Shown here: positions 24,149 through 33,005 of the stretch, in pieces | How the letters are laid out: each line of letters begins with the position of its first letter | How positions within the stretch are numbered: position 1 is the first letter of the stretch | NCBI RefSeq assembly: GCF_026241515.1 | Contig: NZ_JAPHPW010000024.1 | Span: 1-64,000 of the forward strand | Origin: Vibrio sp. 14G-20 | Lineage (GTDB): Bacteria > Pseudomonadota > Gammaproteobacteria > Enterobacterales > Vibrionaceae | DNA: 64,000 nucleotides | Reading direction: 5' to 3' | Notes under the pieces: model-generated | What the model saw: the letters and a program-made list of their open reading frames with translations, nothing else | Databases searched by the model: none | What the model was told of the DNA's origin: nothing | Translations under genes and position numbers: made by a program

Positions 24149-25795
24149 ATGAAAGGCGCAGAACTAGTCGTATCCGCACTCAAGCAACAAGGAATTGAGA
24201 CCGTATTTGGTTACCCAGGTGGTGCCATCATGCCAATCTACGATGCACTTTATGACGGCGGAGTTGAGCATATCCTATGTCGTCATGAGCAAGGCGCCGC
24301 TATGGCCGCGATAGGTATGGCTCGTGCAACACAAGATGTCGCTGTTTGTATGGCAACCTCGGGACCAGGTGCAACTAACCTAGTCACTGGCCTTGCCGAT
24401 GCCTTTATGGATTCAATCCCATTGGTTGCTATCACAGGTCAGGTTGCAAGTTCCCACATTGGTACCGATGCATTCCAAGAGATGGATGTGATTGGCATGT
24501 CTCTGTCATGTACTAAGCACAGTTACCTAGTGACCGACATTGAAGAATTAGCTCCAACCTTAGCTGAAGCCTTTGTTGTCGCGAAGTCAGGCCGCCCAGG
24601 TCCAGTTATCGTCGATATCGCTAAAGATGTTCAACTAGCAGAAGCTCCTGTTAAAACTCTCCCAGAATTTACTCCACCAGCGATTCCTGTTGCAACAACC
24701 GATGCTATTGAGCAGGCACAGTACTTTTTGTCTCAAGCAACCCGTCCTGTTTTATACGTAGGTGGTGGTGTTCAACTTGCTAAAGCGACTAATGCTGTTC
24801 GTGAGTTCTTACGCCTAAACCCAATGCCTGCGGTAAGTACACTGAAAGGCTTGGGTACCATCGAACGTGACGACCCACACTACCTTGGCATGCTAGGTAT
24901 GCACGGCACCAAAGCGGCTAACCTAGTGGTTCAAGAGAGTGACCTGCTGATTGTTGTCGGCGCTCGTTTCGATGACCGAGTAACCGGCAAGCTTGATACC
25001 TTTGCACCACACGCGAAGGTTATCCATATCGATATCGACGCCGCTGAGTTCAGCAAACTACGTCTTGCTAATGCGCCAATTCGTGGTGACATCAACAAGA
25101 TCATGCCTCAATTGGAACTAAGCCAAGACATCTCCTCTTGGGTTCACCACTCTGAAGGCCTACGCAGCTCATTCAAATGGCGCTACGACCACCCTGGCGA
25201 TCTAATCTTTGCTCCACTACTGTTGAAGCAACTGTCAGACATGATGCCAGCAAGCTCTATTGTTTCGACCGATGTTGGCCAACACCAAATGTGGGCAGCT
25301 CAACACATTCAACCTCGCGATCCACAGAACTTCATCACCTCTGCCGGTTTGGGCACCATGGGCTTTGGTTTACCAGCCGCCATGGGTGCATCGGTTGGAC
25401 GTCCTGATGACCAATCGATTCTAATCTCTGGTGATGGCTCGTTCATGATGAACGTACAAGAACTTGGCACACTCAAACGCCGCCAAATCCCAGTGAAGAT
25501 GGTGCTTCTAAACAACTCTCGTTTAGGCATGGTTCGTCAGTGGCAATCACTGTTCTTCGATGGTCGCCACAGTGAAACCATCCTAGATGACAACCCAGAC
25601 TTCGTGATGCTAGCGAAAGCCTTCGATATCCCGGGTAAAACCATTACGCGCAAAGAAGAAGTAGAGCCAGCACTGAAAGAGATGCTAGAGAGCAAAACCG
25701 CTTACCTACTTCATGTTCTTATCGATGAAGAAGAGAACGTATGGCCACTAGTACCACCAGGTGCTTCAAACAGTGAGATGTTGGAGAACACATAA
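24149..25795 (+). CDS. ilvG: acetolactate synthase II, large catalytic subunit
   Basis: A 548-residue ThDP/FAD enzyme. It condenses pyruvate with pyruvate or 2-oxobutyrate in Val/Leu/Ile synthesis. The activating Glu47 lies in CRHEQGAA, FAD/central-domain motifs include GVQLAKA and VGARFDDRVTGKL, and the ThDP-Mg site is GDGSFMMN...LNNSRLGMVRQWQ. The frame is intact, unlike E. coli K-12 where ilvG is frameshifted. It is the first gene of ilvGMEDA under the ilvL attenuator; ilvM follows after 1 nt. Confidence 0.97.
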   Translation: MKGAELVVSALKQQGIETVFGYPGGAIMPIYDALYDGGVEHILCRHEQGAAMAAIGMARATQDVAVCMATSGPGATNLVTGLADAFMDSIPLVAITGQVASSHIGTDAFQEMDVIGMSLSCTKHSYLVTDIEELAPTLAEAFVVAKSGRPGPVIVDIAKDVQLAEAPVKTLPEFTPPAIPVATTDAIEQAQYFLSQATRPVLYVGGGVQLAKATNAVREFLRLNPMPAVSTLKGLGTIERDDPHYLGMLGMHGTKAANLVVQESDLLIVVGARFDDRVTGKLDTFAPHAKVIHIDIDAAEFSKLRLANAPIRGDINKIMPQLELSQDISSWVHHSEGLRSSFKWRYDHPGDLIFAPLLLKQLSDMMPASSIVSTDVGQHQMWAAQHIQPRDPQNFITSAGLGTMGFGLPAAMGASVGRPDDQSILISGDGSFMMNVQELGTLKRRQIPVKMVLLNNSRLGMVRQWQSLFFDGRHSETILDDNPDFVMLAKAFDIPGKTITRKEEVEPALKEMLESKTAYLLHVLIDEEENVWPLVPPGASNSEMLENT

Positions 25796-25796
25796 C

Positions 25797-26081
25797 ATGA
25801 AAAGATACCTATTAGACATCAAAGCCGATGATAAGCCTGTACTACTAGAGCGTGTTCTTCGTGTTATCCGCCACCGTGGCTTTATTGTTAAACAAGTAGC
25901 GGGCACTCAAAACCACGAAAGCAAAGTGGCGAGTGTTGAGATTATTGTAGACAGTGACCGTCCGATCTCTTTCTTGGTAAACCAAATCGAAAAGCTGTGG
26001 GATGTGCGTACCGTTGACGTTATCTCGATCAGCCGTAATGAACTACCAAACAATAACTTACAACAAAAGATAAACGCATAA
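25797..26081 (+). CDS. ilvM: acetolactate synthase II, small regulatory subunit
   Basis: A 94-residue ACT-domain protein (MKRYLLDIKADDKPVLLERVLRVIRHRGF...) that activates the IlvG catalytic subunit. The beta-alpha-beta ACT pattern spans residues 2-75. The ATG at 25797 is 1 nt after the ilvG stop, implying coupled translation and matched stoichiometry. The frame is open a few codons upstream inside ilvG, but MKRYLL is the family start. Confidence 0.95.
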   Translation: MKRYLLDIKADDKPVLLERVLRVIRHRGFIVKQVAGTQNHESKVASVEIIVDSDRPISFLVNQIEKLWDVRTVDVISISRNELPNNNLQQKINA

Positions 26082-26093
26082 GGAACCGCAAAC

Positions 26094-27062
26094 ATGACAG
26101 CTAAAACAGCAGACTATATTTGGTTTAACGGTGAGATGGTTCCTTGGGCAGAGGCGAACGTTCACGTCCTGACTCACGCAATGCACTACGGTACTTCTGT
26201 GTTTGAAGGTGTTCGTTGTTACAACACACCAAAAGGGCCGGTTATCTTCCGTCACCCTGAGCACGCTAAGCGCCTAAAAGATTCAGCAAAAATCTACCGC
26301 TTCCCTATTCCTTACACTGAGGAAGAAATTATGGAAGCGACTCGCGAAACGCTACGCCAAAATAAGCTAGAGTCAGCGTACATTCGCCCTCTAGGTTTCG
26401 TTGGCAACGTTGGTTTGGGTGTCTGCCCGCCAGAAAATACCGAGATGGAACTGATCATCGCTGCTTTCCCTTGGGGTTCTTACCTAGGCGAAGAAGCGCT
26501 AGAAAACGGCGTTGATGCGATGATTTCTAGCTGGAACCGTGCCGCTCCAAACACGATCCCAACCGCAGCGAAAGCCGGTGGTAACTACCTATCTTCACTA
26601 CTGGTTGGTGGTGAAGCTCGTCGTCATGGTTACGATGAAGGCATCGCACTGAGTGTTGATGGTTACCTTTCTGAAGGGGCTGGTGAGAACATCTTTGTGG
26701 TACGTAACGGCGTGCTATCAACGCCACCAGCGACCAGCGCAATTCTGCCGGGTATCACTCGTGATTCGATCATGACACTAGCAAAAGACATGGGTTATGA
26801 GATCCGTGAAGAGAACATTGCTCGTGAAGCGCTATACCTTGCCGATGAAGTATTCATGACAGGCACAGCTGCCGAGATCGTTCCGGTTCGCAGCGTAGAC
26901 AAAATTACAGTAGGTGAAGGCAAACGCGGTCCTATCACTGAAAAAGTTCAAGCGGCTTACTTTGGCCTATTCAATGGCACCACTGAAGATAAGTGGGGCT
27001 GGTTAGACTACGTTTACCCAGCAGACCAAACTTCAGAAAACCAAACGCAAACAGCTAAGTAA
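26094..27062 (+). CDS. ilvE: branched-chain amino acid aminotransferase
   Basis: A 322-residue class IV PLP aminotransferase interconverting Val, Leu, Ile and their 2-oxoacids with glutamate. The PLP lysine is Lys160 in PTAAKAGGNYLSS. YGTSVFEGVRCY, SAYIRPLGFVGN and GYDEGIALSVDGYLSEGAGENIF are class signatures. A polar tail (SENQTQTAK) extends the C-terminus beyond the E. coli protein. AAGGAAC precedes the ATG. Third gene of ilvGMEDA. Confidence 0.97.
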   Translation: MTAKTADYIWFNGEMVPWAEANVHVLTHAMHYGTSVFEGVRCYNTPKGPVIFRHPEHAKRLKDSAKIYRFPIPYTEEEIMEATRETLRQNKLESAYIRPLGFVGNVGLGVCPPENTEMELIIAAFPWGSYLGEEALENGVDAMISSWNRAAPNTIPTAAKAGGNYLSSLLVGGEARRHGYDEGIALSVDGYLSEGAGENIFVVRNGVLSTPPATSAILPGITRDSIMTLAKDMGYEIREENIAREALYLADEVFMTGTAAEIVPVRSVDKITVGEGKRGPITEKVQAAYFGLFNGTTEDKWGWLDYVYPADQTSENQTQTAK

Positions 27063-27095
27063 GCAACAGCCAAATATTTTATAAGGATTTAAGCA

Positions 27096-28937
27096 ATGCC
27101 AATCTATCGTTCAGCAACGACTACCCACGGACGCAACATGGCTGGTGCGCGCGCTTTATGGCGTGCAACTGGCGTTAAAGATGATGACTTCGGTAAGCCA
27201 ATCATCGCGGTTGTAAACTCGTTCACTCAATTCGTACCAGGCCACGTTCACCTTAAAGATATGGGTCAACTGGTTGCGGGTGAAATCGAGAAAGCGGGCG
27301 GTATCGCTAAAGAATTCAACACCATCGCAGTCGATGATGGTATCGCAATGGGCCACGGCGGCATGCTGTACTCACTGCCATCACGTGAGCTTATTGCCGA
27401 TTCAGTAGAATACATGGTCAATGCACACTGTGCGGATGCAATGGTGTGTATCTCTAACTGTGACAAAATCACTCCGGGAATGATGATGGCTGCAATGCGT
27501 CTAAACATCCCAGTGATCTTTGTTTCTGGCGGCCCTATGGAAGCGGGTAAAACCAAGCTTTCAGATCAAATCATCAAGCTAGACCTTGTTGACGCAATGA
27601 TCCAAGGTGCCGACCCAACGATTTCAGACGAGCAAAGTGAGCAAGTAGAACGCTCTGCATGTCCAACATGTGGTTCTTGTTCAGGCATGTTCACAGCGAA
27701 CTCAATGAACTGTCTAACTGAAGCGCTAGGCCTATCTCAGCCTGGTAACGGCTCTATGCTAGCAACGCACGCTGACCGTGAAGAGTTATTCATCAATGCT
27801 GGTAAGCGCATCGTTGACCTAACCAAGCGTTACTACGAGCAAGATGACGAATCAGCACTGCCTCGTAACATCGCAAACCGCGCAGCATTTGAAAACGCGA
27901 TGGCACTGGATATCGCAATGGGCGGTTCTAGTAACACCGTTCTTCACCTATTGGCTTCTGCTCAAGAAGGTGAGATTGACTTTGATATGGGCGATATAGA
28001 CGAAATGTCTCGCCGCGTTCCCCACCTATGTAAGGTTGCGCCTTCAACGCCGAAATACCACATGGAAGACGTTCACCGCGCTGGTGGTGTGATGGCTATC
28101 CTTGGCGAACTTGACCGCGCAGGTCTACTGAACAACCAAACTCGCACCGTGCTTGGTCTAAGTATGCAAGAGCAACTTGCACAGTACGACATTATGCAGA
28201 CAGAAGACGAAGCGGTACTTAAGTTCTTCCGTGCTGGCCCTGCGGGCATCCGTACAACTAAAGCTTTCTCACAAGATTGCCGTTGGGATCGCCTTGATGA
28301 CGATCGCAAAGAAGGTTGTATTCGTACTAAAGAAAACGCATTCAGCCAAGAAGGTGGCCTAGCGGTACTTTCAGGTAACATCGCCGTTGATGGTTGTATC
28401 GTGAAGACTGCGGGTGTTGATGAAGAAAACCTTAAATTCCAAGGTCCAGCAATCGTATTTGAAAGCCAAGATACAGCAGTAGAAGGTATCTTAGCGGGTA
28501 AAGTAAAAGCAGGCGAAGTCGTGGTTATTCGCTACGAAGGCCCTAAAGGTGGTCCAGGTATGCAGGAAATGCTGTACCCAACCACTTACTTGAAATCAAT
28601 GGGCCTAGGCAAGTCATGTGCTCTACTGACTGATGGTCGCTTCTCTGGTGGTACATCGGGTCTGTCTATCGGCCACGCTTCTCCAGAAGCAGCAAGTGGC
28701 GGTGTAATTGGTCTGGTTAATACTGGCGATATCATCACTATCGACATCCCTAGCCGTTCAATCACGCTTGATGTACCAGAAGCGGAACTAACAGCACGTC
28801 GTGAAAAACAAGATGCATTAGGCTGGAAACCAGAAAACCGTCAGCGTGAAGTGTCATTCGCACTGAAAGCTTACGCGAGCATGGCAACCAGTGCCGACAA
28901 GGGCGCAGTGCGTGATAAGTCTAAGCTTGAGGGCTAA
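27096..28937 (+). CDS. ilvD: dihydroxy-acid dehydratase
   Basis: A 613-residue Fe-S dehydratase giving 2-oxoisovalerate and 2-oxo-3-methylvalerate. Cluster and active-site motifs are intact: CISNCDKITPGM with Cys122, SACPTCGSCSGMFTANSMNCLTEALG with Cys195, and the C-terminal LLTDGRFSGGTSGLSIGHASPEA with its catalytic Ser. Length matches the family. TAAGGAT lies upstream of the ATG. ilvA starts 2 nt after its stop. Confidence 0.97.
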   Translation: MPIYRSATTTHGRNMAGARALWRATGVKDDDFGKPIIAVVNSFTQFVPGHVHLKDMGQLVAGEIEKAGGIAKEFNTIAVDDGIAMGHGGMLYSLPSRELIADSVEYMVNAHCADAMVCISNCDKITPGMMMAAMRLNIPVIFVSGGPMEAGKTKLSDQIIKLDLVDAMIQGADPTISDEQSEQVERSACPTCGSCSGMFTANSMNCLTEALGLSQPGNGSMLATHADREELFINAGKRIVDLTKRYYEQDDESALPRNIANRAAFENAMALDIAMGGSSNTVLHLLASAQEGEIDFDMGDIDEMSRRVPHLCKVAPSTPKYHMEDVHRAGGVMAILGELDRAGLLNNQTRTVLGLSMQEQLAQYDIMQTEDEAVLKFFRAGPAGIRTTKAFSQDCRWDRLDDDRKEGCIRTKENAFSQEGGLAVLSGNIAVDGCIVKTAGVDEENLKFQGPAIVFESQDTAVEGILAGKVKAGEVVVIRYEGPKGGPGMQEMLYPTTYLKSMGLGKSCALLTDGRFSGGTSGLSIGHASPEAASGGVIGLVNTGDIITIDIPSRSITLDVPEAELTARREKQDALGWKPENRQREVSFALKAYASMATSADKGAVRDKSKLEG

Positions 28938-28939
28938 CT

Positions 28940-30484
28940 ATGAGTGACGACACCTCCAGTCCAAAAAAACAAAGTGGTGCAGATTATCTGCGCCAGATCC
29001 TGAGAGCACCGGTTTACGAAGCGGCAATCGTGACACCTCTGCAAGATATGCCACGTCTAAGCGCTCGTATCGGTAATCAAGTTCAGCTAAAACGAGAAGA
29101 CCGTCAGCCGGTACACTCGTTCAAGCTGCGCGGTGCCTACAACATGGTTTCAAGTCTTTCTGAACAACAGAAAGCCGCAGGTGTGATTGCTGCATCGGCA
29201 GGTAACCATGCTCAAGGTATGGCGCTGTCCGGTTCTAAGCTTGGTATTCAGACCACGATTGTGATGCCAAAAACGACGCCGGATATCAAGGTTGATGCGG
29301 TACGCGGATTTGGTGGTAACGTGGTTCTGCACGGCAGTAATTTCGATGAAGCAAAAGCGGAAGCGGAACGCCTGTCGGCTGAACATGGCTTCACCTTTGT
29401 ACCTCCTTTCGATCACCCACTGGTGATTGCAGGGCAAGGTACTATGGGCATGGAGATGCTGCAGCAAAACGGTCACATGGATTATATATTTGTGCCGGTT
29501 GGTGGTGGTGGCTTAGCCGCTGGTGTTGCAGTGCTTATCAAACAACTGATGCCAGAGATTAAAGTGATTGCGGTAGAGCCTGAAGACTCGGCTTGCTTGA
29601 AAGCGGCACTGGATGCGGGTGAACCAGTGGTACTGGATCAGGTCAGCATGTTTGCTGATGGTGTTGCGGTTAAACGCATTGGTGAAGAAACCTTCCGTCT
29701 TTGCCAACAGTACATTGATGGTCATATTACAGTCTCTAGCGATGAAATCTGCTCTGCGGTAAAGGACATCTTTGAAGACACCCGTGCAATTGCCGAACCT
29801 TCAGGAGCACTTGCTCTGGCAGGTCTTAAGAAGTTTGCTGAACAAAACAAACTGCAAGATAAGCAACTGGCGACGGTATTGTCTGGTGCTAACACCAACT
29901 TCCACGGTCTGCGTTATGTCTCTGAACGTTGTGAGTTAGGTGAGAAGCGAGAAGGTCTGCTTGCGGTGACGATTCCAGAGCGACAAGGTGCGTTCCTAGA
30001 GTTCTGTAACATTATTGGTGGTCGAGCGGTGACTGAGTTTAACTACCGCCACAACGACGAAAGCCTGGCGAATATCTTCGTTGGTGTACGTCTACAAGGT
30101 GGACAAGAAGAACTCGAACACATCATCAATGACCTGCGTGAGGGTGACTACGCGGTTGTCGACTTGTCTGATGACGAGATGGCAAAGCTGCACATTCGTT
30201 ACATGATTGGCGGTAAACCATCGAAGCCATTGAAAGAACGTCTTTACAGCTTTGAGTTTCCTGAATACCCAGGTGCATTGATTAAATTCCTTGATACCTT
30301 AGGGACTCACTGGAATATCAGCTTGTTCAACTATCGTAACCATGGTGCTGACTACGGTCGTGTGCTGTGTGGTTTTGAGCTTGGTGATGACGATTTGGCT
30401 CAGTTCTCTACGCACTTAGAAGAACTCGGCTACCAATGCAAAGATGAAACCGATAACCCTTCCTACAAGTTCTTCTTGTCTTAA
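28940..30484 (+). CDS. ilvA: biosynthetic threonine deaminase
   Basis: A 514-residue PLP enzyme making 2-oxobutyrate from threonine, the committed step to isoleucine. The PLP Lys62 is in HSFKLRGAYNM, the glycine-rich phosphate loop is VGGGGLAAG, and the catalytic domain ends near 325. Two ACT-like regulatory domains follow (about 335-410 and 430-510), so feedback inhibition by Ile and activation by Val are expected. It is the last gene of ilvGMEDA, followed by a strong terminator. Confidence 0.97.
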   Translation: MSDDTSSPKKQSGADYLRQILRAPVYEAAIVTPLQDMPRLSARIGNQVQLKREDRQPVHSFKLRGAYNMVSSLSEQQKAAGVIAASAGNHAQGMALSGSKLGIQTTIVMPKTTPDIKVDAVRGFGGNVVLHGSNFDEAKAEAERLSAEHGFTFVPPFDHPLVIAGQGTMGMEMLQQNGHMDYIFVPVGGGGLAAGVAVLIKQLMPEIKVIAVEPEDSACLKAALDAGEPVVLDQVSMFADGVAVKRIGEETFRLCQQYIDGHITVSSDEICSAVKDIFEDTRAIAEPSGALALAGLKKFAEQNKLQDKQLATVLSGANTNFHGLRYVSERCELGEKREGLLAVTIPERQGAFLEFCNIIGGRAVTEFNYRHNDESLANIFVGVRLQGGQEELEHIINDLREGDYAVVDLSDDEMAKLHIRYMIGGKPSKPLKERLYSFEFPEYPGALIKFLDTLGTHWNISLFNYRNHGADYGRVLCGFELGDDDLAQFSTHLEELGYQCKDETDNPSYKFFLS

Positions 30485-30502
30485 GAGTTCGGCCTAAGCA
30501 TG

Positions 30503-30537
30503 AAAAAGAGCGAGTTATGATAACTCGCTCTTTTTAT
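30503..30537 (+). terminator. rho-independent terminator of ilvGMEDA
   Basis: AAAAAGAGCGAGTTA and TAACTCGCTCTTTTT form a near-perfect 15-bp stem with a short loop, usable in both directions. Confidence 0.93.
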
Positions 30538-30584
30538 TGGGCGGATTCAAACCTAACCCGAATGATCTTCAACGGATCGCATCA

Positions 30585-31499
30585 TTAGATCGCTTTGCGA
30601 TGATCCAACCAATCTTGGTGAAGCTGTTCACTCGATCCTAAATACTTAACCATCCACTCGATCAACTTATGGTTGTCGTCTTTACGCCACACTAAGCAGC
30701 AATGACTCTGAGGGCTAGGTTCAGGCAATATTTTCTCCACCAGCAAGCCTTGTTCAATAATAGGAGCAGCAATATGCCTTGGCATGTAACCCACCCCAAC
30801 ACCATTTTTAAGACACTCTATTGCGCTGTACCAGTTAGGTAATAGAAGACGTCTCTGAATTGCATAATGGCCAGTGTGACGCTTAGGCAGCACGCTGGAG
30901 GTATCATCCAAACAGATCGCTGGATATTGACTGACAAAGGCTTCATTGAGGTTTTGTTCTCGCACACAAGGGTGACTGGGTGACATGACAAATGCCCAAT
31001 CTAACCGCCCCATATCCTTTACTTCAAAATCACCGCCAACCGGAATCGCTGAAGTGGCGCCAATCACGACATCCGCCCTGCCCTGAGCAATCGCCTCCCA
31101 AGAGCCGTTAAACACTTCCATGTTGATCTGCAGTTCAGCGAACTCAAAGGTTTGATAAAACTCTTCAATCATTGGCTTCATCTTGTCGAGCTTAACCACG
31201 TTATCAAGGGTTAGACGTAAGGTTTTCTTCCAACCACGCGCAGCTCGGCGAGTTTGCGCACTGAGTTCTTCCATTTGCCTCAGTAGTTGGCGAGCCTCTT
31301 CAATAAACAGCTCCCCAGCAGGCGTCAGCTCTACTTTTCTTGGTAAGCGCCTGAAAAGTAATACATCAAGCTCTTTCTCTACCTGCCTAACCCCATAGCT
31401 GATCGCCGATGGTACTTTGTGCAATTGTTCAGCAGCGGCGGTAAAGCTGCCCAAGCGAGCAACGGTATCAAGCATTTCTAACGAGGATTTAGAGAACAT
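30585..31499 (-). CDS. punR: LysR-type activator PunR (YdhB-like)
   Basis: A 304-residue LysR regulator. The N-terminal winged HTH (residues 1-60) has LDTVARLGSFTAAAEQLHKVPSAISYGVRQVE, followed by the periplasmic-binding-like effector domain. It shares YdhB/PunR-specific stretches such as EVFNGSWEAI, VIGATSAIPVGG and LPKRHTG. In E. coli PunR activates the nucleoside transporter gene punC. Here it is divergent from a punC homologue across 163 nt, the usual LysR arrangement, so it most likely binds that gap. Confidence 0.88.
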   Translation of the reverse strand: MFSKSSLEMLDTVARLGSFTAAAEQLHKVPSAISYGVRQVEKELDVLLFRRLPRKVELTPAGELFIEEARQLLRQMEELSAQTRRAARGWKKTLRLTLDNVVKLDKMKPMIEEFYQTFEFAELQINMEVFNGSWEAIAQGRADVVIGATSAIPVGGDFEVKDMGRLDWAFVMSPSHPCVREQNLNEAFVSQYPAICLDDTSSVLPKRHTGHYAIQRRLLLPNWYSAIECLKNGVGVGYMPRHIAAPIIEQGLLVEKILPEPSPQSHCCLVWRKDDNHKLIEWMVKYLGSSEQLHQDWLDHRKAI

Positions 31500-31662
31500 A
31501 AGCCTTCAAATTTTTTGATTGATAACTACATATTTTAGCGTTTTATTTTATCAGCTCTGAAAAATAGAATGTCAGCATAAATAAACAGGGACTTTCACTC
31601 CTGATTATCTAACAATTTTTTTGATGATAAAAACATCACTACTTTTAGCTTAATGGCATCTT
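31500..31662. promoter_or_regulatory. divergent punR-punC promoter region
   Basis: An AT-rich gap between two divergent genes, expected to hold the PunR operator and both promoters. A TTTTTTGAT motif occurs near each end (about 31511-31519 and 31618-31626). No exact LysR T-N11-A site was pinned down. Confidence 0.5.
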
Positions 31663-32874
31663 ATGAATATTTCTAAATTTCAATTGGTCTACCTTGCAGT
31701 ACTTTCAATGCTTGGTTTCATCGCGACTGATATGTACCTTCCTGCGTTTAAAGCAATGGAAGTCGACTTTGCAACCGGACCAGAGCAGATCGCCTTGTCT
31801 CTAACCGTATTCCTTGGCGGTATGGCACTAGGCCAGCTTCTTTGGGGTCTAGCAAGTGACAAATATGGTCACCGCAATACGCTGGCAGTCGGTCTAGTAA
31901 TATTCACCGCCGCTTCATTTGGCTTAGCATTCAGTACCGAAGTATGGCATCTACTGACACTACGCTTCATTCAAGCGATCGGTGTATGTGCGCCTGCGGT
32001 AATTTGGCAAGCAATGGTTATCAAGCGTTACTCTCAGAGCAGTAGCCAGCAAATTTTTGCGACTATCATGCCCCTAGTGGCGCTATCTCCAGCATTAGCT
32101 CCTCAACTGGGTGTATTGCTAGCAGACAGCTTTGGTTGGCACAGTATCTTTATCACATTGACGATAATGGGCGCATTGTTGATCGCAACGACAATGGCTC
32201 AACCAAAAGAAGCGCCGGAAGTAAAACAGACATCGATCAAGACTGATATTAAAACGCTACTTAAGTCTAAGCCATACATGGGCAATGTGTTGATGTTTGC
32301 ATCGGCGTCAGCAGCGTTCTTCGCTTACCTGACGGGTATGCCAGAGATCATGGCTCAGCTGGGTTATGAAGCCAAAGACATTGGCCTGAGCTTCATTCCA
32401 CAGACAATTGCATTCATGGCTGGTGGTTATTTCGGTAAGCAAGCAGTGAAGAAGTACGGTGATGGTGTGGTACTAAGAAACCTTATCGGCTTGTTCAGCG
32501 TAGCGGCGATGCTTATCTTTATCGCATCACAGTGGGAACTGACATCAATCTGGCCTCTACTAGCACCTTTCTGTTTGATTGCTGTAGCAAATGGCGCACT
32601 TTACCCAATCGTAGTAAACCGCGCTCTATCAAGTGCGAAACAAAGTCCAGCAACAGCCGCAGGTCTCCAGAACAGTTTACAAATCAGCATCAGTGGCTTA
32701 TCAAGTGCATTGGTAGCAGCAATGGCTAGCCAAGCACTAAGCGCTACTGGTATTGCGGTGGTTATTTGTTTGGGCGCATTGTGGGTTGGCTACATCATTT
32801 CAAACAAAGAACTGTCTGAACACTTCGCTACACCGGATAACTCTCGTGTAGTGGCAGATGAGAAACAAGACTAA
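31663..32874 (+). CDS. punC: MFS transporter PunC, purine nucleoside uptake (YdhC-like)
   Basis: A 403-residue 12-helix major facilitator of the Bcr/CflA-like DHA1 group. The N-terminus LGFIATDMYLPAFKAME, the A-motif GLASDKYGHRNTL, and VCAPAVIWQAMV, SPALAPQLGVLL and IANGAxYPIVV-like segments follow the E. coli YdhC/PunC sequence closely. PunC is reported to import purine nucleosides. Simple homology would otherwise have suggested multidrug efflux. A terminator follows at 32901-32931. Confidence 0.86.
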   Translation: MNISKFQLVYLAVLSMLGFIATDMYLPAFKAMEVDFATGPEQIALSLTVFLGGMALGQLLWGLASDKYGHRNTLAVGLVIFTAASFGLAFSTEVWHLLTLRFIQAIGVCAPAVIWQAMVIKRYSQSSSQQIFATIMPLVALSPALAPQLGVLLADSFGWHSIFITLTIMGALLIATTMAQPKEAPEVKQTSIKTDIKTLLKSKPYMGNVLMFASASAAFFAYLTGMPEIMAQLGYEAKDIGLSFIPQTIAFMAGGYFGKQAVKKYGDGVVLRNLIGLFSVAAMLIFIASQWELTSIWPLLAPFCLIAVANGALYPIVVNRALSSAKQSPATAAGLQNSLQISISGLSSALVAAMASQALSATGIAVVICLGALWVGYIISNKELSEHFATPDNSRVVADEKQD

Positions 32875-32900
32875 CTTTTAGTTTCTAGTTTCACGAAAAC

Positions 32901-32931
32901 AAAAAAAGAGCGAGATTACTCGCTCTTTTTT
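32901..32931 (+). terminator. rho-independent terminator of punC
   Basis: AAAAAAAGAGCGAG and CTCGCTCTTTTTT flank a short loop. The same GAGCGAG stem sequence is used in the ilv terminator at 30503. Confidence 0.93.
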
Positions 32932-33005
32932 GCATCTAGGATAACTTAGAAAAAGTCAGTAGCAGTGCTATTGGCTCTATCGCAATCATCTGATTTATAG
33001 TGAAG

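Noticed and set aside
31500..31662. Possible small RNA between punR and punC
   Set aside because: AT-rich with no promoter-terminator pair of its own; best explained as the divergent regulatory region.
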